Of a stretch of 64,000 nucleotides of DNA, positions 52,197-61,715 are shown in pieces. Numbering within the stretch: position 1 is the first letter of the stretch; each line of letters begins with the position of its first letter. Source of the DNA: Magnetovibrio sp. (GTDB taxonomy: Bacteria; Pseudomonadota; Alphaproteobacteria; Rhodospirillales; Magnetovibrionaceae); the NCBI RefSeq assembly GCF_036568125.1, contig NZ_DATCTF010000015.1, forward strand, positions 62,001-126,000, written 5' to 3'. A program made the translations under genes and the position numbers. Under the pieces are notes generated by a model, which saw nothing but the letters and a program-made list of their open reading frames with translations, did not search any database and had not been told where the DNA came from.

Positions 52197-53069
52197 TCAG
52201 AGCTGTCGGCTCAGAAAATTCTCTAGATAATTTCTGTATTCGCTGTGGCCCATCTCATCTATCAAGCGTTCCAACTGACGAGTGTCGATAAATTTTTTGT
52301 AAAAGGCGATTTCCTCGACACAGGCGATTTTCAGACCTTGGCGCTCTTCGATGGTGCGCACGAAATTTCCGGCATCAAGCAAGGAATCATGCGTTCCCGC
52401 ATCCAGCCACGCAAAGCCGCGTCCCAAATATTCGGCTGAAAGCTCACCGGCTTCAATATAAGCATTGTTGACGTCGGTGATTTCGTATTCGCCCCGGGCT
52501 GATGGCCTAAGACCGGCCACAATATCAACAACCCGGTTGTCGTAAAAATAAAGTCCCGTAACCGCCCATGACGAAGGAGGAACAGACGGTTTTTCTATGA
52601 TGGAAACGATCTCATTTTTATCATCGAGTTCAAGCACGCCGTAACGTTGGGGCTCATCCACCCAATAGGCAAAAACCGTCGCCCCATCGGTGGTGTGCGC
52701 CGCCCGCGCCAATTTTTCTGTTAGGCCGTGTCCGAAGAAAATATTGTCCCCCAACACCAGGCACACCGAATCGTCACCGATAAAATCACGACCAACGACG
52801 AAAGCCTCGGCTATTCCCTTGGGTTGAGACTGTTCTCCATAAGAAATATTGAGCCCCCACTGGGTGCCATCGCCCAGCAGTTCGACAAAACCGGACAGGT
52901 CGCGGGGGGTTGATATCACCAGGATATCCCTGATACCCGCCAGCATCAAAGTCGACAGTGGATAATAAATCATCGGTTTGTCGTAAACGGGCAGCAGTTG
53001 TTTGGAAACGGCTCGCGTTATCGGATGCAGTCGGGTGCCATGACCGCCTGCCAGAATGATCCCCTTCAT
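52197..53069 (-). CDS. rmlA: Glucose-1-phosphate thymidylyltransferase
   Basis: 290-residue nucleotidyltransferase that makes dTDP-glucose. [50 protein letters not shown] and [16 protein letters not shown] are canonical for the RmlA family. It overlaps the upstream membrane-protein gene by 4 bp, so it belongs to a longer transcript. Confidence 0.97.
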   Translation of the reverse strand: MKGIILAGGHGTRLHPITRAVSKQLLPVYDKPMIYYPLSTLMLAGIRDILVISTPRDLSGFVELLGDGTQWGLNISYGEQSQPKGIAEAFVVGRDFIGDDSVCLVLGDNIFFGHGLTEKLARAAHTTDGATVFAYWVDEPQRYGVLELDDKNEIVSIIEKPSVPPSSWAVTGLYFYDNRVVDIVAGLRPSARGEYEITDVNNAYIEAGELSAEYLGRGFAWLDAGTHDSLLDAGNFVRTIEERQGLKIACVEEIAFYKKFIDTRQLERLIDEMGHSEYRNYLENFLSRQL

Positions 53070-54235
53070 GCTTGCTCCCCCTCATCGTTTGACGATATAG
53101 GCAGGGCCTCTAGCGAGAGAGACAGATTGGTGCCCATGATGTCATTGATCTGTCCCAAGACCATGCGCAGGTCCGTATCCGAAACATGATGCACATCATC
53201 ATCGGGCAAGGAAACGTGCGTCTCTTCAGGCCCTGCAAGACACGCCGCCAAGATCAAGTCCATATGCAGGTCGTTCAAGCGGCTGTAGGTGCTGAGACTG
53301 CGATAAAACTGATCTTGAAATTCTTCCATCGCGGCGAGTTTTTCCACCCGACTTCGTAGGTTACTCATCGCATGCGGCCCTAAGGCGTAAAAATTGAAAA
53401 ACAGTTCCAATCCGGTTATCGCGCTCCGCTCCTCAAACCGCCCCAGTGACAGATTTCGGATTCCCCCCGTCCGCGCGAACCTTTCTGTTCGCTTGGCGCG
53501 ATCGCGGGGCTCAATGATAACGCAATACGCGACAATAAACCCAATCGCGAGAACGAAGAAGAACGGTAGAACCTCTATGCTGACAGGTTGTTGGAACCAA
53601 AAAATATTGTAGTAAGCCGCCAAGAAATGCGATGCCGGGTTGATGGAAGTGAAGTACTTGTTCCCAAACTGATTGAGATCATGGAACATGAACAGCACCG
53701 GCGACATGATGGCAAAAATCACAAACGCCACGACCATGATGTTTTTGACGTTAAACCATCGCGAAACGGCTAGGTGAAAGATACTCACCGAGAAATTCAC
53801 CGTCCCCTGCGTTAGCACGACCAGCACCGAATACCCCAGCATCGTGGCAATATCCACATAGTCGCGAACGACTGCCATGACGGCAACGATGATCACCATA
53901 TCGACGAGAAAGTCGACAAACAGAATACCCGCCCCTCCCAGCGCGGAACGAAGCCCCGCGGAGTCGAGTACACCATAAATTTTCCCATGTATAATCAAGG
54001 CTTCATTAACCCTGAGGATGGTCTTCATGGTCCACATCAAAATCACGACGCCAAGCCATGACAGCAAAAATCGTTCAAATGCAAATTCACCCAGCAGATT
54101 GACCTGCACCGAATACAGCGCCAAAGCGATGAGCGGTGCCTCGAAACGCGAAAGGATGAAGCGGGTGAGGTGGAAGCGAGCGTTATAAATACATGCTGAA
54201 ATAATGACCCGATAAATACTTTCCATATTCAGCAT
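53066..54235 (-). CDS. ABC-2-type polysaccharide-export-like membrane protein with C-terminal domain
   Basis: 389-residue protein. About six hydrophobic segments lie in residues 20-250, in a pattern like Wzm/KpsM permeases: starting near [20 protein letters not shown] and including [20 protein letters not shown] and [20 protein letters not shown] soluble C-terminal region of about 140 residues follows, which Wzm proteins lack. No ABC ATPase gene (wzt) is in the window. The assignment rests on topology and neighbours. A start three codons later (ATG 54226) is possible. Confidence 0.6.
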   Translation of the reverse strand: MLNMESIYRVIISACIYNARFHLTRFILSRFEAPLIALALYSVQVNLLGEFAFERFLLSWLGVVILMWTMKTILRVNEALIIHGKIYGVLDSAGLRSALGGAGILFVDFLVDMVIIVAVMAVVRDYVDIATMLGYSVLVVLTQGTVNFSVSIFHLAVSRWFNVKNIMVVAFVIFAIMSPVLFMFHDLNQFGNKYFTSINPASHFLAAYYNIFWFQQPVSIEVLPFFFVLAIGFIVAYCVIIEPRDRAKRTERFARTGGIRNLSLGRFEERSAITGLELFFNFYALGPHAMSNLRSRVEKLAAMEEFQDQFYRSLSTYSRLNDLHMDLILAACLAGPEETHVSLPDDDVHHVSDTDLRMVLGQINDIMGTNLSLSLEALPISSNDEGEQA

Positions 54236-54371
54236 AACTCACAAATGTCTGCATCTTCACTCAGAGGTAACATAAACGGTTCATGCGCGGCACATATGCC
54301 TAGCATAACCGTGTCACCTGAAACGAACGAGCCCAAACAATACCCTGAGCGACGCAAAAAAGCTTTTAATT

Positions 54372-55289
54372 TCAGATCCTGTTCCACAATTCCGAGATTT
54401 GAATTTTTTTACGGTTCGAAAACAGGTACTTCACGCTTATTCCAATAAAATGCAGGTAAACCAACACGGATACAAGGAATAGAAAGATTGTGGGGTAATA
54501 GTTTAAAAACCCACGATTCATGAATTTTACGAATGAGTTATGCTTATGGTATTCGACAAATATCGGCCGTGAAACGCTACACTGTCCTTTAGTATGTGTG
54601 CACTTAGCGCCGGGCACGAACATAACCAATTGCTTGCTGCGGCCCATGCGCATGCAAAGCTCCAAATCTTCGAAGTGTAGAAAATATTGCTCGTCGAAGC
54701 CGCCGTGTCGCGCCAGCGCCGAGCTCCGCACAAGCATACATGCCCCGGATACAGCATCGACAGCGATTTCACGCTTAGGCGTAGGACGTCCGGCATGGTT
54801 GAAATTCTTAAAACGCGGATGGTCCGGCATCAACGCGTCAAGATGCAGCAGCATGCAGAAGGTTTTCCACGGCGATGGAATATCGCGCCGGCCGCCGGGT
54901 TGTTCGCTGCCGTCGGGATTCAGAAGCATCGGGCCGGCTATTGCGGCACCGGTGGTTTTCTCCAACACGCCAACCAGCTTTTTGATGCAACCCTTATGCA
55001 ATGTGCAGTCGGGATTGAGAAACAGAACGTAATTTCCCTTCGCTTGCGCCGCGCCAATATTGCATCCTTTTGCGAAACCGAGATTTTTATCATTGCGGAT
55101 AATTTGAGGTTTCAGATCGAGATCATCCAAGAGGCTGATGCTATCGTCGGTCGAGGCGTTGTCGACGACGATCACCTCGGTCTTGGCGCCACCTTCGGCA
55201 AAAGCACTCAAAACGGCCTCTTTTAAAAAGGGACCGCTGTTGTAATTGACAATAACGGTGGAGACTTGGCGTTTTGCTTTAGGTGACAT
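54372..55289 (-). CDS. GT2 glycosyltransferase
   Basis: 305-residue GT-A enzyme: VSTVIVNYNSGPFLKEAVL, VIVVDNASTDDSISLL, NLGFAKGCNIGAAQAKG, LFLNPDCTLHKGC, and the acceptor segment GGFDEQYFLHFEDLELCMRM. A C-terminal membrane helix (YYPTIFLFLVSVLVYLHFI) places it at the membrane. Its ATG overlaps the stop of the O-antigen-ligase-like gene by one base (TGATG). Confidence 0.92.
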   Translation of the reverse strand: MSPKAKRQVSTVIVNYNSGPFLKEAVLSAFAEGGAKTEVIVVDNASTDDSISLLDDLDLKPQIIRNDKNLGFAKGCNIGAAQAKGNYVLFLNPDCTLHKGCIKKLVGVLEKTTGAAIAGPMLLNPDGSEQPGGRRDIPSPWKTFCMLLHLDALMPDHPRFKNFNHAGRPTPKREIAVDAVSGACMLVRSSALARHGGFDEQYFLHFEDLELCMRMGRSKQLVMFVPGAKCTHTKGQCSVSRPIFVEYHKHNSFVKFMNRGFLNYYPTIFLFLVSVLVYLHFIGISVKYLFSNRKKIQISELWNRI

Positions 55290-57337
55290 CAGTTCTTACC
55301 GACTTTCATCGCACTTTTGCAGCCAGTCTGAAGATTGCGATAAGGCTGAACCGTGTTGGCAAGCCATTCTGGAATTTCCATAAACCGATCGACACCGCAG
55401 TCCATAGCATTTGCGATCCATGACAAGCCCGTTCGCTTTTCGTCCATATCCTGAGCCTGAGTGAGCATCGCGCCAAGATAGTACATTGCGACCGGATCGT
55501 CCGGTTTCTTTGACAATATACGGCTCACAACCGTTTCAAGGGAATCGTAGCGTTTCTCGGCAAGCAGATGGGTAAGGTAAGAAATGAGAATGTCACTGCG
55601 ATACGGCGCCAAGTCCAGACTGCGTTCAGCGAGTTTTTCCCACAATTGCGCCTTTCCATCAACAACGGATGCAGTCCAGGCCCATTCGGGAAGCAACGCA
55701 ATATCACCAAACAAGTTCAGGCCGACCATAACCAGCCCGGGCTCCTGGGTCGTAGCCATACGTTGGTTCACGTCTTCAAGCACGTCCTTCAAAACCGCCA
55801 AGCCTTGAGCGTTTTGCAACTCTTTGTGGATTTCTATGTAACCCATGGCTTCGACGTAAAGCATTCTGCGCACGAGATCGGTGCGACGCGGATCAGGCGG
55901 CACGTACTTCGCCATAAACCGTTCATTTTCAATACTCCCCTTGTCCGCTTTCAAGGGATAGACGTTGATCGAAAATGAATAATAGGACGCTGCGAGCATG
56001 CCGAGCACGGCAATCGCGCCAACGCTCATCCCCGTCGCCCAGACGGTTCCGGTCGTGAAGGATGGGGCTTGCCCCTGCCCCTTGCCTTCTCGCGGCCCAG
56101 ACCGTGCCCGTGATGGCGCAAACGAAGCCAACGCCAGCGCAAAAAAAGGCATATGAAACGACAACTCGAACCAAACGGAGCTGTATAGAACGTACCCCAC
56201 GACAAAGGCCAAAGCGACGGTTCGCCTGTGTTGCGGCGCCCCGACATAGATCGACGTGATCAACGCCAACATACCGAACACACCAACCGCGCCGATGCTG
56301 TATTGCGTTTCAATCAGGAAGTTGTGGCTGTGAAACATTTCTCGCCATAGAAAATCCCACTCCTTCGTGTACAGAACCATGTTTCCCCAATGCAGATACT
56401 GGAAAAACGCTGCCTGTGTATGTCCCCATCCATGCCCGAATATCCATTCCAGCAAGCTCGAATCCTGAAGGGCACCGCCCATGATGTTCGCGATGATCGC
56501 ACGCATCCGCATCGATTTGACGTCTACCGCATCACCAACGATCAGGGCTAACACCGCACCAGCCGACACAATCACCAGCGCAGCCACCAGCCAAGCTGGG
56601 ATTCTTTCCAGCATCGTGCTCAGTTCGGGGCGGCGGCGGGAAACGGCCCAGAATGCGCCTGCCAGCAGCGCCCCAGCGCACACAATCGCTACCAAGGACA
56701 AATTTGATGACAGAACAATCAGCAACACGGCGCTGGCGCGAAGGCTATAGAATTGAAGTGCCGCGATGCGTCCCTTGCCGCGACCGTCATCGGGAAAAAA
56801 CAGCAACAAAAACCCAATTAGCCCGTAACTGTCGCCACCGGGTATAAAGACGGTTGTTGCCGTAATCTGGCTATATAAAAGAACCCCCGACACGGTCAAC
56901 GCGGTCACGGTCGCGACTGCACTGAAAATCGAAATGGCCGCAGCATTATCCTTGAGTGTCCAAACAACCACCAGCATAGACGCCGCCAAAAGATGCCACA
57001 CCGGACCATAGGCCGATTGATAAGTACCGATCAGCGCCACCCAGGGCATATCCGCCCAAAGTGCCGTCAGCCCCCCCAGCCCTGCGATCACCGCCAAAAA
57101 GATCGCACTCATCGGGATACCATCCCGCCACCATGGATCGACAAGCCCGCGCATCGCCAGTGAAGCAATGGCCAAGATCCCGGACATCAAAATCACCACG
57201 AAAGACGAATCGACAAGGTTCCAGTACCCGGTTTGAAAAACGGGAAAGGCGCCAAGCGGGCTCAAGATCCCCGCCACGACCGCGATTGCCGCGGTTACGG
57301 AAGAGATTCGCTTCAACAATACGGCCATATCCGTCAT
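55289..57337 (-). CDS. O-antigen ligase / Wzy-like membrane protein
   Basis: 682-residue protein with about 11-12 membrane segments over the first 450 residues. The large loop holds GGALQDSSLLEWIFGHGWGH and EMFHSHNFLIETQYSIGAVG, the HxHN-type pattern of the O-antigen ligase (Wzy_C/WaaL) family. The C-terminal 200 residues are soluble and TPR-like (LLAEKRYDSLETVVSRILSK). It either polymerises glycan repeats or ligates glycan to a lipid or protein carrier. The start is uncertain between ATG 57337 and TTG 57349. Confidence 0.85.
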   Translation of the reverse strand: MTDMAVLLKRISSVTAAIAVVAGILSPLGAFPVFQTGYWNLVDSSFVVILMSGILAIASLAMRGLVDPWWRDGIPMSAIFLAVIAGLGGLTALWADMPWVALIGTYQSAYGPVWHLLAASMLVVVWTLKDNAAAISIFSAVATVTALTVSGVLLYSQITATTVFIPGGDSYGLIGFLLLFFPDDGRGKGRIAALQFYSLRASAVLLIVLSSNLSLVAIVCAGALLAGAFWAVSRRRPELSTMLERIPAWLVAALVIVSAGAVLALIVGDAVDVKSMRMRAIIANIMGGALQDSSLLEWIFGHGWGHTQAAFFQYLHWGNMVLYTKEWDFLWREMFHSHNFLIETQYSIGAVGVFGMLALITSIYVGAPQHRRTVALAFVVGYVLYSSVWFELSFHMPFFALALASFAPSRARSGPREGKGQGQAPSFTTGTVWATGMSVGAIAVLGMLAASYYSFSINVYPLKADKGSIENERFMAKYVPPDPRRTDLVRRMLYVEAMGYIEIHKELQNAQGLAVLKDVLEDVNQRMATTQEPGLVMVGLNLFGDIALLPEWAWTASVVDGKAQLWEKLAERSLDLAPYRSDILISYLTHLLAEKRYDSLETVVSRILSKKPDDPVAMYYLGAMLTQAQDMDEKRTGLSWIANAMDCGVDRFMEIPEWLANTVQPYRNLQTGCKSAMKVGKN

Positions 57338-57469
57338 CGGCTTAACCAATCAAAGGAGGAGGGCAACGCCACCTAACCAAGATCGCATCTGGATGCATGA
57401 ACGCACAACCACAACGTACACGACGTCGCCCATGACGCCCGCCACTGAACTGATCAGAACATTATGGAT

Positions 57470-58345
57470 TTAACGTGAATTAATCAATTGTTGCTGCAGC
57501 TTTGGCCACATGTCGGACCAGCAGCAGGTATGGTCAACGCCGGAAAGGCTGCGCAACGATGTTTTCGGGTCGCGCCCAATCGCGTGCAGATAGGAAACAA
57601 GCACGGATTGCGGAACGATCTGATCGTCGGCGCCAACAAAATGCATTTGCGGCACGGTTTTGAGCGACGGAAGCGTCGCGGGGTTTAACGAGTCGTACAA
57701 CGGCGTGACCCCGTGCAATCTGGTCCAATAAGCCGTATCCAGGTTCGCCGCGAGGGTTACCAGTTGCACGACATCCGGGCGGCGCGCCGCCAACAGCGCC
57801 GCAACGACACCACCGCCGGAATATCCGACCAGCCGGATGGATTGAGCGTTCGAGGCGCGTTTCAGCGCCGACACCGCCTCGTCCATGGAATCGATGACCG
57901 GTTTGGAATACCGCGCCGTGGTCCAATACGCGGTGTGGCAACGCCGACGGTCCATTTCCATGGTGAATTGGCAGGGACGGGCCAAATACGCCGCGTTGCC
58001 GGTGACGTCAGAAAGAGCCAATTTTAATGACATCGCGTCGTCGGGGGTCGGGTCCATCGACGGTTGATACCGTGTTTTCCACGCGAAGCCATCGCCTTCG
58101 ATATAGACCGTCAAGGTACTGCCTGGGATGCGGGGCGCCGTAACGGGGCGATAGGTTCGCAAGGTAAAGGATTTCGTGGGAATGTTCGCCGCGACCCAGC
58201 CGCGCGATGTCGCAAGCTGATTTGCCGCCCCTTCCCGGTCATCGAGAAAATGCGACGTACAACCGGTGAGGAACAATACCAGTGCGATGGAGGCAAAAGA
58301 AAAAAGGGCGGATATAAAATCCGCCCTTTTCCCGAGGGTAACCAA
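57470..58345 (-). CDS. Lipoprotein alpha/beta hydrolase
   Basis: 291-residue exported hydrolase. A signal peptide ends in the lipobox LFLTGCTS (Cys about residue 29). TLTVYIEGDGFAW, the nucleophile elbow IRLVGYSGGGVVAALLAAR, a later VGADDQIVP (acid) and GVDHTCCW (His) make a complete Ser-Asp-His triad. The TTG at 58345 is the only start that keeps the signal peptide, yet it lies within the hairpin terminator of the upstream gene. The substrate is unknown; a polysaccharide ester is possible. Confidence 0.82.
   Translation of the reverse strand: MVTLGKRADFISALFSFASIALVLFLTGCTSHFLDDREGAANQLATSRGWVAANIPTKSFTLRTYRPVTAPRIPGSTLTVYIEGDGFAWKTRYQPSMDPTPDDAMSLKLALSDVTGNAAYLARPCQFTMEMDRRRCHTAYWTTARYSKPVIDSMDEAVSALKRASNAQSIRLVGYSGGGVVAALLAARRPDVVQLVTLAANLDTAYWTRLHGVTPLYDSLNPATLPSLKTVPQMHFVGADDQIVPQSVLVSYLHAIGRDPKTSLRSLSGVDHTCCWSDMWPKLQQQLINSR
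58296..58330 (-). terminator. Terminator of the barrel gene, inside the next CDS
   Basis: 12-bp stem AAAAGGGCGGAT / ATCCGCCCTTTT (58302-58313, 58319-58330) with a 5-base loop. On the minus strand the T-run follows, 28 bp after the barrel-gene stop and within codons 6-17 of the hydrolase gene. Confidence 0.9.
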
Positions 58346-58358
58346 TTTTAGTCTTCGA

Positions 58359-59486
58359 TCAGAAGTTATAACGGATGCGACCCGTTACACCGTAGACATC
58401 GAGGTTGTCGCGCATGTTCGCGGAGCTGGAACCTTCGACGTTGATCGACAGTTTGTCGTTGATCGCGGCGTTCACACCGACGGCGGCGTTGATGCCGAAC
58501 TTGTCGTTGCTGGAGGTGCGACCATTACCAAGATCGGCAGCTTTGCCTTTCTTGTAGTCGTATTCTGCCATGGCACGGACATACGGGCTGAACTTGCCGG
58601 CATTGACCGCAACCGTACCGCCGAGGCTGGCGCGACCCAGGTTGATCGTGGAGCTGGCGGAAGCCACACCGGAGCTATCGGTGTAACCGTCCTGCTTTTC
58701 GCGAACCTGCATGATGCCAGCTTTCGGCGTCAAGGTCAGCTTGGAGGTTTTGATCGCTTTGGAGACGTTCACAGAACCCATGTAGCGGGTGGCGTCGAAC
58801 GAACCGGTGATGGTGCGGTTGGTGCGGGTGGTGTCGTAGTTGATTTTGGACACACCGATCATACCGTCGATTGCAACGCCGTTCTTGAGAACGATGCCGC
58901 CGTAAGGAGCCAGCGTGTAGCCCTTACCCTTGAAGGTACCGGTGTTGAAGGTCGTGGTCACATCGACGTTTTCGTATGCGATGGACACACCCAGGACCGC
59001 GTTGTCTTTCGGCATGAAGTCGAAGCCGGCGACCAAGTTGCTGACGTCGCCGTCGAATTCACCGCCAACGTCTTTGCCATCGACGGTCGTGTAACCGCCC
59101 ATGACCCAGGCGCCTGCTTTCTTCAACTTGCCACCGGCGGCGACACCGCTCTGCGCGCGGCTGTTGAAGAATGCGACCGTCTTGTTGCCGCTCAGAGTAC
59201 TCTGCGGACCGACGCCACCAGCAGGAGCGATAGTGCCACCACCACCACCAATCGGAGCCAGACCCGGTGAAGCCGGCGGAATCACTGTGATCCCACCGCC
59301 CAACGCACCGCCGATCGAACCGGCGATAATGCCCGCCGTCTGGGTCGACGCCACCGGCGTCACCGACACGGACACAAGCTGGTTTGCCAAAGCCGGGCTA
59401 TCAGACACGGCACTCGCGGCAAACGCGTTGCCTGCAACCAGTACCGACGCAGCCGTCAGAGCTAAAAATTTAATACGCATGGTCAT
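58359..59486 (-). CDS. Outer-membrane autotransporter-type beta-barrel protein
   Basis: 375-residue protein with a signal peptide ending in AFA-AS (about residue 23) and a Gly/Pro/Ala-rich passenger stretch (about 55-95). The C-terminal 250 residues are amphipathic beta strands ending in GVTGRIRYNF, an outer-membrane barrel with terminal phenylalanine. The best fit is an autotransporter beta-domain without a large passenger. It is independently terminated at 58296-58330. Confidence 0.82.
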   Translation of the reverse strand: MTMRIKFLALTAASVLVAGNAFAASAVSDSPALANQLVSVSVTPVASTQTAGIIAGSIGGALGGGITVIPPASPGLAPIGGGGGTIAPAGGVGPQSTLSGNKTVAFFNSRAQSGVAAGGKLKKAGAWVMGGYTTVDGKDVGGEFDGDVSNLVAGFDFMPKDNAVLGVSIAYENVDVTTTFNTGTFKGKGYTLAPYGGIVLKNGVAIDGMIGVSKINYDTTRTNRTITGSFDATRYMGSVNVSKAIKTSKLTLTPKAGIMQVREKQDGYTDSSGVASASSTINLGRASLGGTVAVNAGKFSPYVRAMAEYDYKKGKAADLGNGRTSSNDKFGINAAVGVNAAINDKLSINVEGSSSANMRDNLDVYGVTGRIRYNF

Positions 59487-59698
59487 CCCTCTTAAATACT
59501 AACCTGGCGGACATATTACGCACGAAAAGCGCAACCGTCCATGGGTTAAATCCTATCTGCATGCCCCAAAAAGCCCACCACAGACAAAGATTACTAAAAT
59601 CCAATTGCTTACTTTCCTAAATCACTTCCAGACGTATGTAAACAATAGAAATATGGCCCAAACACACAACCGTTCCGGGGTGTGGCATTCATGCAACA

Positions 59699-60046
59699 TT
59701 AAGACGCATTTCCGGGCCAAATCCGCCCTTCCTGACGGCCGTGCCTAGTCCAATGCTCGTATGCGCCCTTACAGCCGCCGCCGCCCTGACGGCCAAAAAA
59801 GGCATTTTCAGCAACGTCTGGATAGGTTTCCCAGTACTTGCGGGCGGAATCGCACAGCTCTTTATCGAAGGATTCGATCTGAGCCTTGGATTGCGCCGCA
59901 TAATCCGCAGTCAGGGCCATGCCCGCGCGCTGTGCCCCAGACAGGATGCCGCTGTGCCATACGCCCACGCCAAATACTAAGAGTGATAGAATGTATACGG
60001 ACCAGGCCCAGACCTTGTTCGTCCGCTCTGATTTAAGGATTGTCAC
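59699..60046 (-). CDS. Small membrane protein with YPDV motif (paralogue of 48210)
   Basis: 115-residue protein: one membrane helix near residues 14-34 (WSVYILSLLVFGVGVW), then a helical periplasmic part. The tail reads KYWETYPDVAENAFFGRQG, CKGAYEHWTRHG and EGRIWP, the same layout as the 48210 product. The GTG at 60046 follows GGGCGAG; the longer frame upstream overlaps the sulfatase-fold gene and is rejected. It lies 16 bp after that gene, so both are likely in one operon. Confidence 0.72.
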   Translation of the reverse strand: MTILKSERTNKVWAWSVYILSLLVFGVGVWHSGILSGAQRAGMALTADYAAQSKAQIESFDKELCDSARKYWETYPDVAENAFFGRQGGGGCKGAYEHWTRHGRQEGRIWPGNAS

Positions 60047-60062
60047 GATCTCGCCCGCTTGC

Positions 60063-61715
60063 TCATTGCTGGAAATAAACCGTTTCCCATGCGCTCCACT
60101 CCTCCGTGCCCTCGGCACGTATTTTAATGCGCGCTTTTTTGTAGGGCACCACCCAAGTGTCCCAGTAATGCCGATCGACATCGCCAAAATCCTTGCGTGT
60201 CCCAACGACCCGCATTTCGCCCGACAACGAGAACGGTGATTCGCCAAGCTCGTAACCGACAATGTAACTGGCGGATGGGTCGCCACTCCATTCAATGGAA
60301 AAACGTCCCGCCAAATCGTCGTACCCGAGTCGCGCCGCAGTTTTGGGCCACAACAACACCGGAACGCCCGTGCCCGCGATCATGCGCTCTTGCGGAGAAA
60401 CGAACTGACGCGCCGTCAACACCTTTTGCGCGAGATGCACCTTGGCCGCCCCCCCCATAACCGTTTCGCAGCGCTCCTGTGGGCTCTGCCGACCATCAGG
60501 TCCGAGAAGGTTGATGCGCTCCCAACCGTCCGTGCGAAGATCGTACAAACCTTCCTCGGTGATTTCGGTTTTGACGGCCCGCACGATCATCTTGCACGAA
60601 TCCGTTATGGTTGCGGCAACGAACGATGAAATGTTGTCCGGGTACGGCTCGCCATATCCTCCCTTGCTGGAATACGCGAACCATGGACGGGGGTGCTGGT
60701 CCACGGTCAAATTGCGCCCCGGCAACGCCTGCACCGGCGAGACGCCGATCAGAGAGAGCACCGTCGGCATGATGTCGAGGTGATCCGTCTGCAAATCCGC
60801 ATCGAATTGAAATCCCTTTTGTCGCAGGGGGTGGCTTGGCGGCAAGAGGATAAACATCGGGATGTTGACGATTTCCTCGTGAAGCGAGGCGTCGTGGGTG
60901 GTTGATGCGTGACCGATGCGGCCGCGTTCAAGCAGCTCTTCGCCATGATCGGCCGTGACCACGAGTATGGTGTGTTGATCGAGACCGGTTTTTGTGAAGT
61001 AGCGCCAAAAATCCGCGAACCACAAATCGAACTGGCGAACCCCCGATATATATAAGTCGTGGATTAGGGGTTGGTCTTGGTCTTCAAAGGTCACGCTTCC
61101 CATGGGAATGGCCGAGCGGGTGCGCACGACATCGATGCGGGCCTGTTGAGCGGGCGTGAGCGAAGGGAGCTTTGCCTGCACGAGCGCCGACGCCGGACTA
61201 TAGGGCAAGTGCACGTCAAGATAATGATGCCAAAAGACGAATTTATCGCCATCGCGTTGGCGATGGGCCAGCCATTGCATCCACGTCGGCCTCGTATCCA
61301 CCGTCACGCCAAGATTTTGAAACACTTCTGTTTTAGCGAAAGCCTGGACATTGCCGACGTGCCACCCATCGCCAGCCAGTTGTTCCAAAGGCGTCAACGC
61401 ATCCCCCAAAACGTACTGCCCGCGTGCATGCACGCCTTGATCGAACGGCGACATGCCCGAGAGAATCGCGATGATATTCGGCGCGGTCCATGCCGATACG
61501 GTGCGATGCGCATGCGGTCTCAACGCCCCTTGCATGGCAGCATAGAAAGTCGGCGCCGTCTGCGGCGTGAAATCTGAGGACCTGAGGCTATCGATCGTCA
61601 AAATGACGACGTTGAAGGGCCGCTCGCGCATCACGTCACGCACCGTCAGGGCGACCAAGACCAGCGTGGCAACCACCAACACCTTATATAAAGCGGATGC
61701 CCATGACCTGAACAT
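60063..61715 (-). CDS. Sulfatase-fold hydrolase/transferase, membrane-anchored
   Basis: 550-residue alkaline-phosphatase-superfamily enzyme. An N-terminal membrane anchor (about residues 9-27) leads to the metal site VVILTIDSLRSSDF. The nucleophile region is VSAWTAPNIIAILSGMSP, with threonine where sulfatases have the formylglycine cysteine. The second metal site is LVVTADHGEELLERGRIGHAS. Threonine suggests a phosphotransferase or phosphodiesterase rather than a sulfatase. The C-terminal 120 residues are beta-rich. GGAGGAGGGG precedes the start at 61715, giving a 32-bp overlap with the VanZ gene. Confidence 0.86.
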   Translation of the reverse strand: MFRSWASALYKVLVVATLVLVALTVRDVMRERPFNVVILTIDSLRSSDFTPQTAPTFYAAMQGALRPHAHRTVSAWTAPNIIAILSGMSPFDQGVHARGQYVLGDALTPLEQLAGDGWHVGNVQAFAKTEVFQNLGVTVDTRPTWMQWLAHRQRDGDKFVFWHHYLDVHLPYSPASALVQAKLPSLTPAQQARIDVVRTRSAIPMGSVTFEDQDQPLIHDLYISGVRQFDLWFADFWRYFTKTGLDQHTILVVTADHGEELLERGRIGHASTTHDASLHEEIVNIPMFILLPPSHPLRQKGFQFDADLQTDHLDIMPTVLSLIGVSPVQALPGRNLTVDQHPRPWFAYSSKGGYGEPYPDNISSFVAATITDSCKMIVRAVKTEITEEGLYDLRTDGWERINLLGPDGRQSPQERCETVMGGAAKVHLAQKVLTARQFVSPQERMIAGTGVPVLLWPKTAARLGYDDLAGRFSIEWSGDPSASYIVGYELGESPFSLSGEMRVVGTRKDFGDVDRHYWDTWVVPYKKARIKIRAEGTEEWSAWETVYFQQ

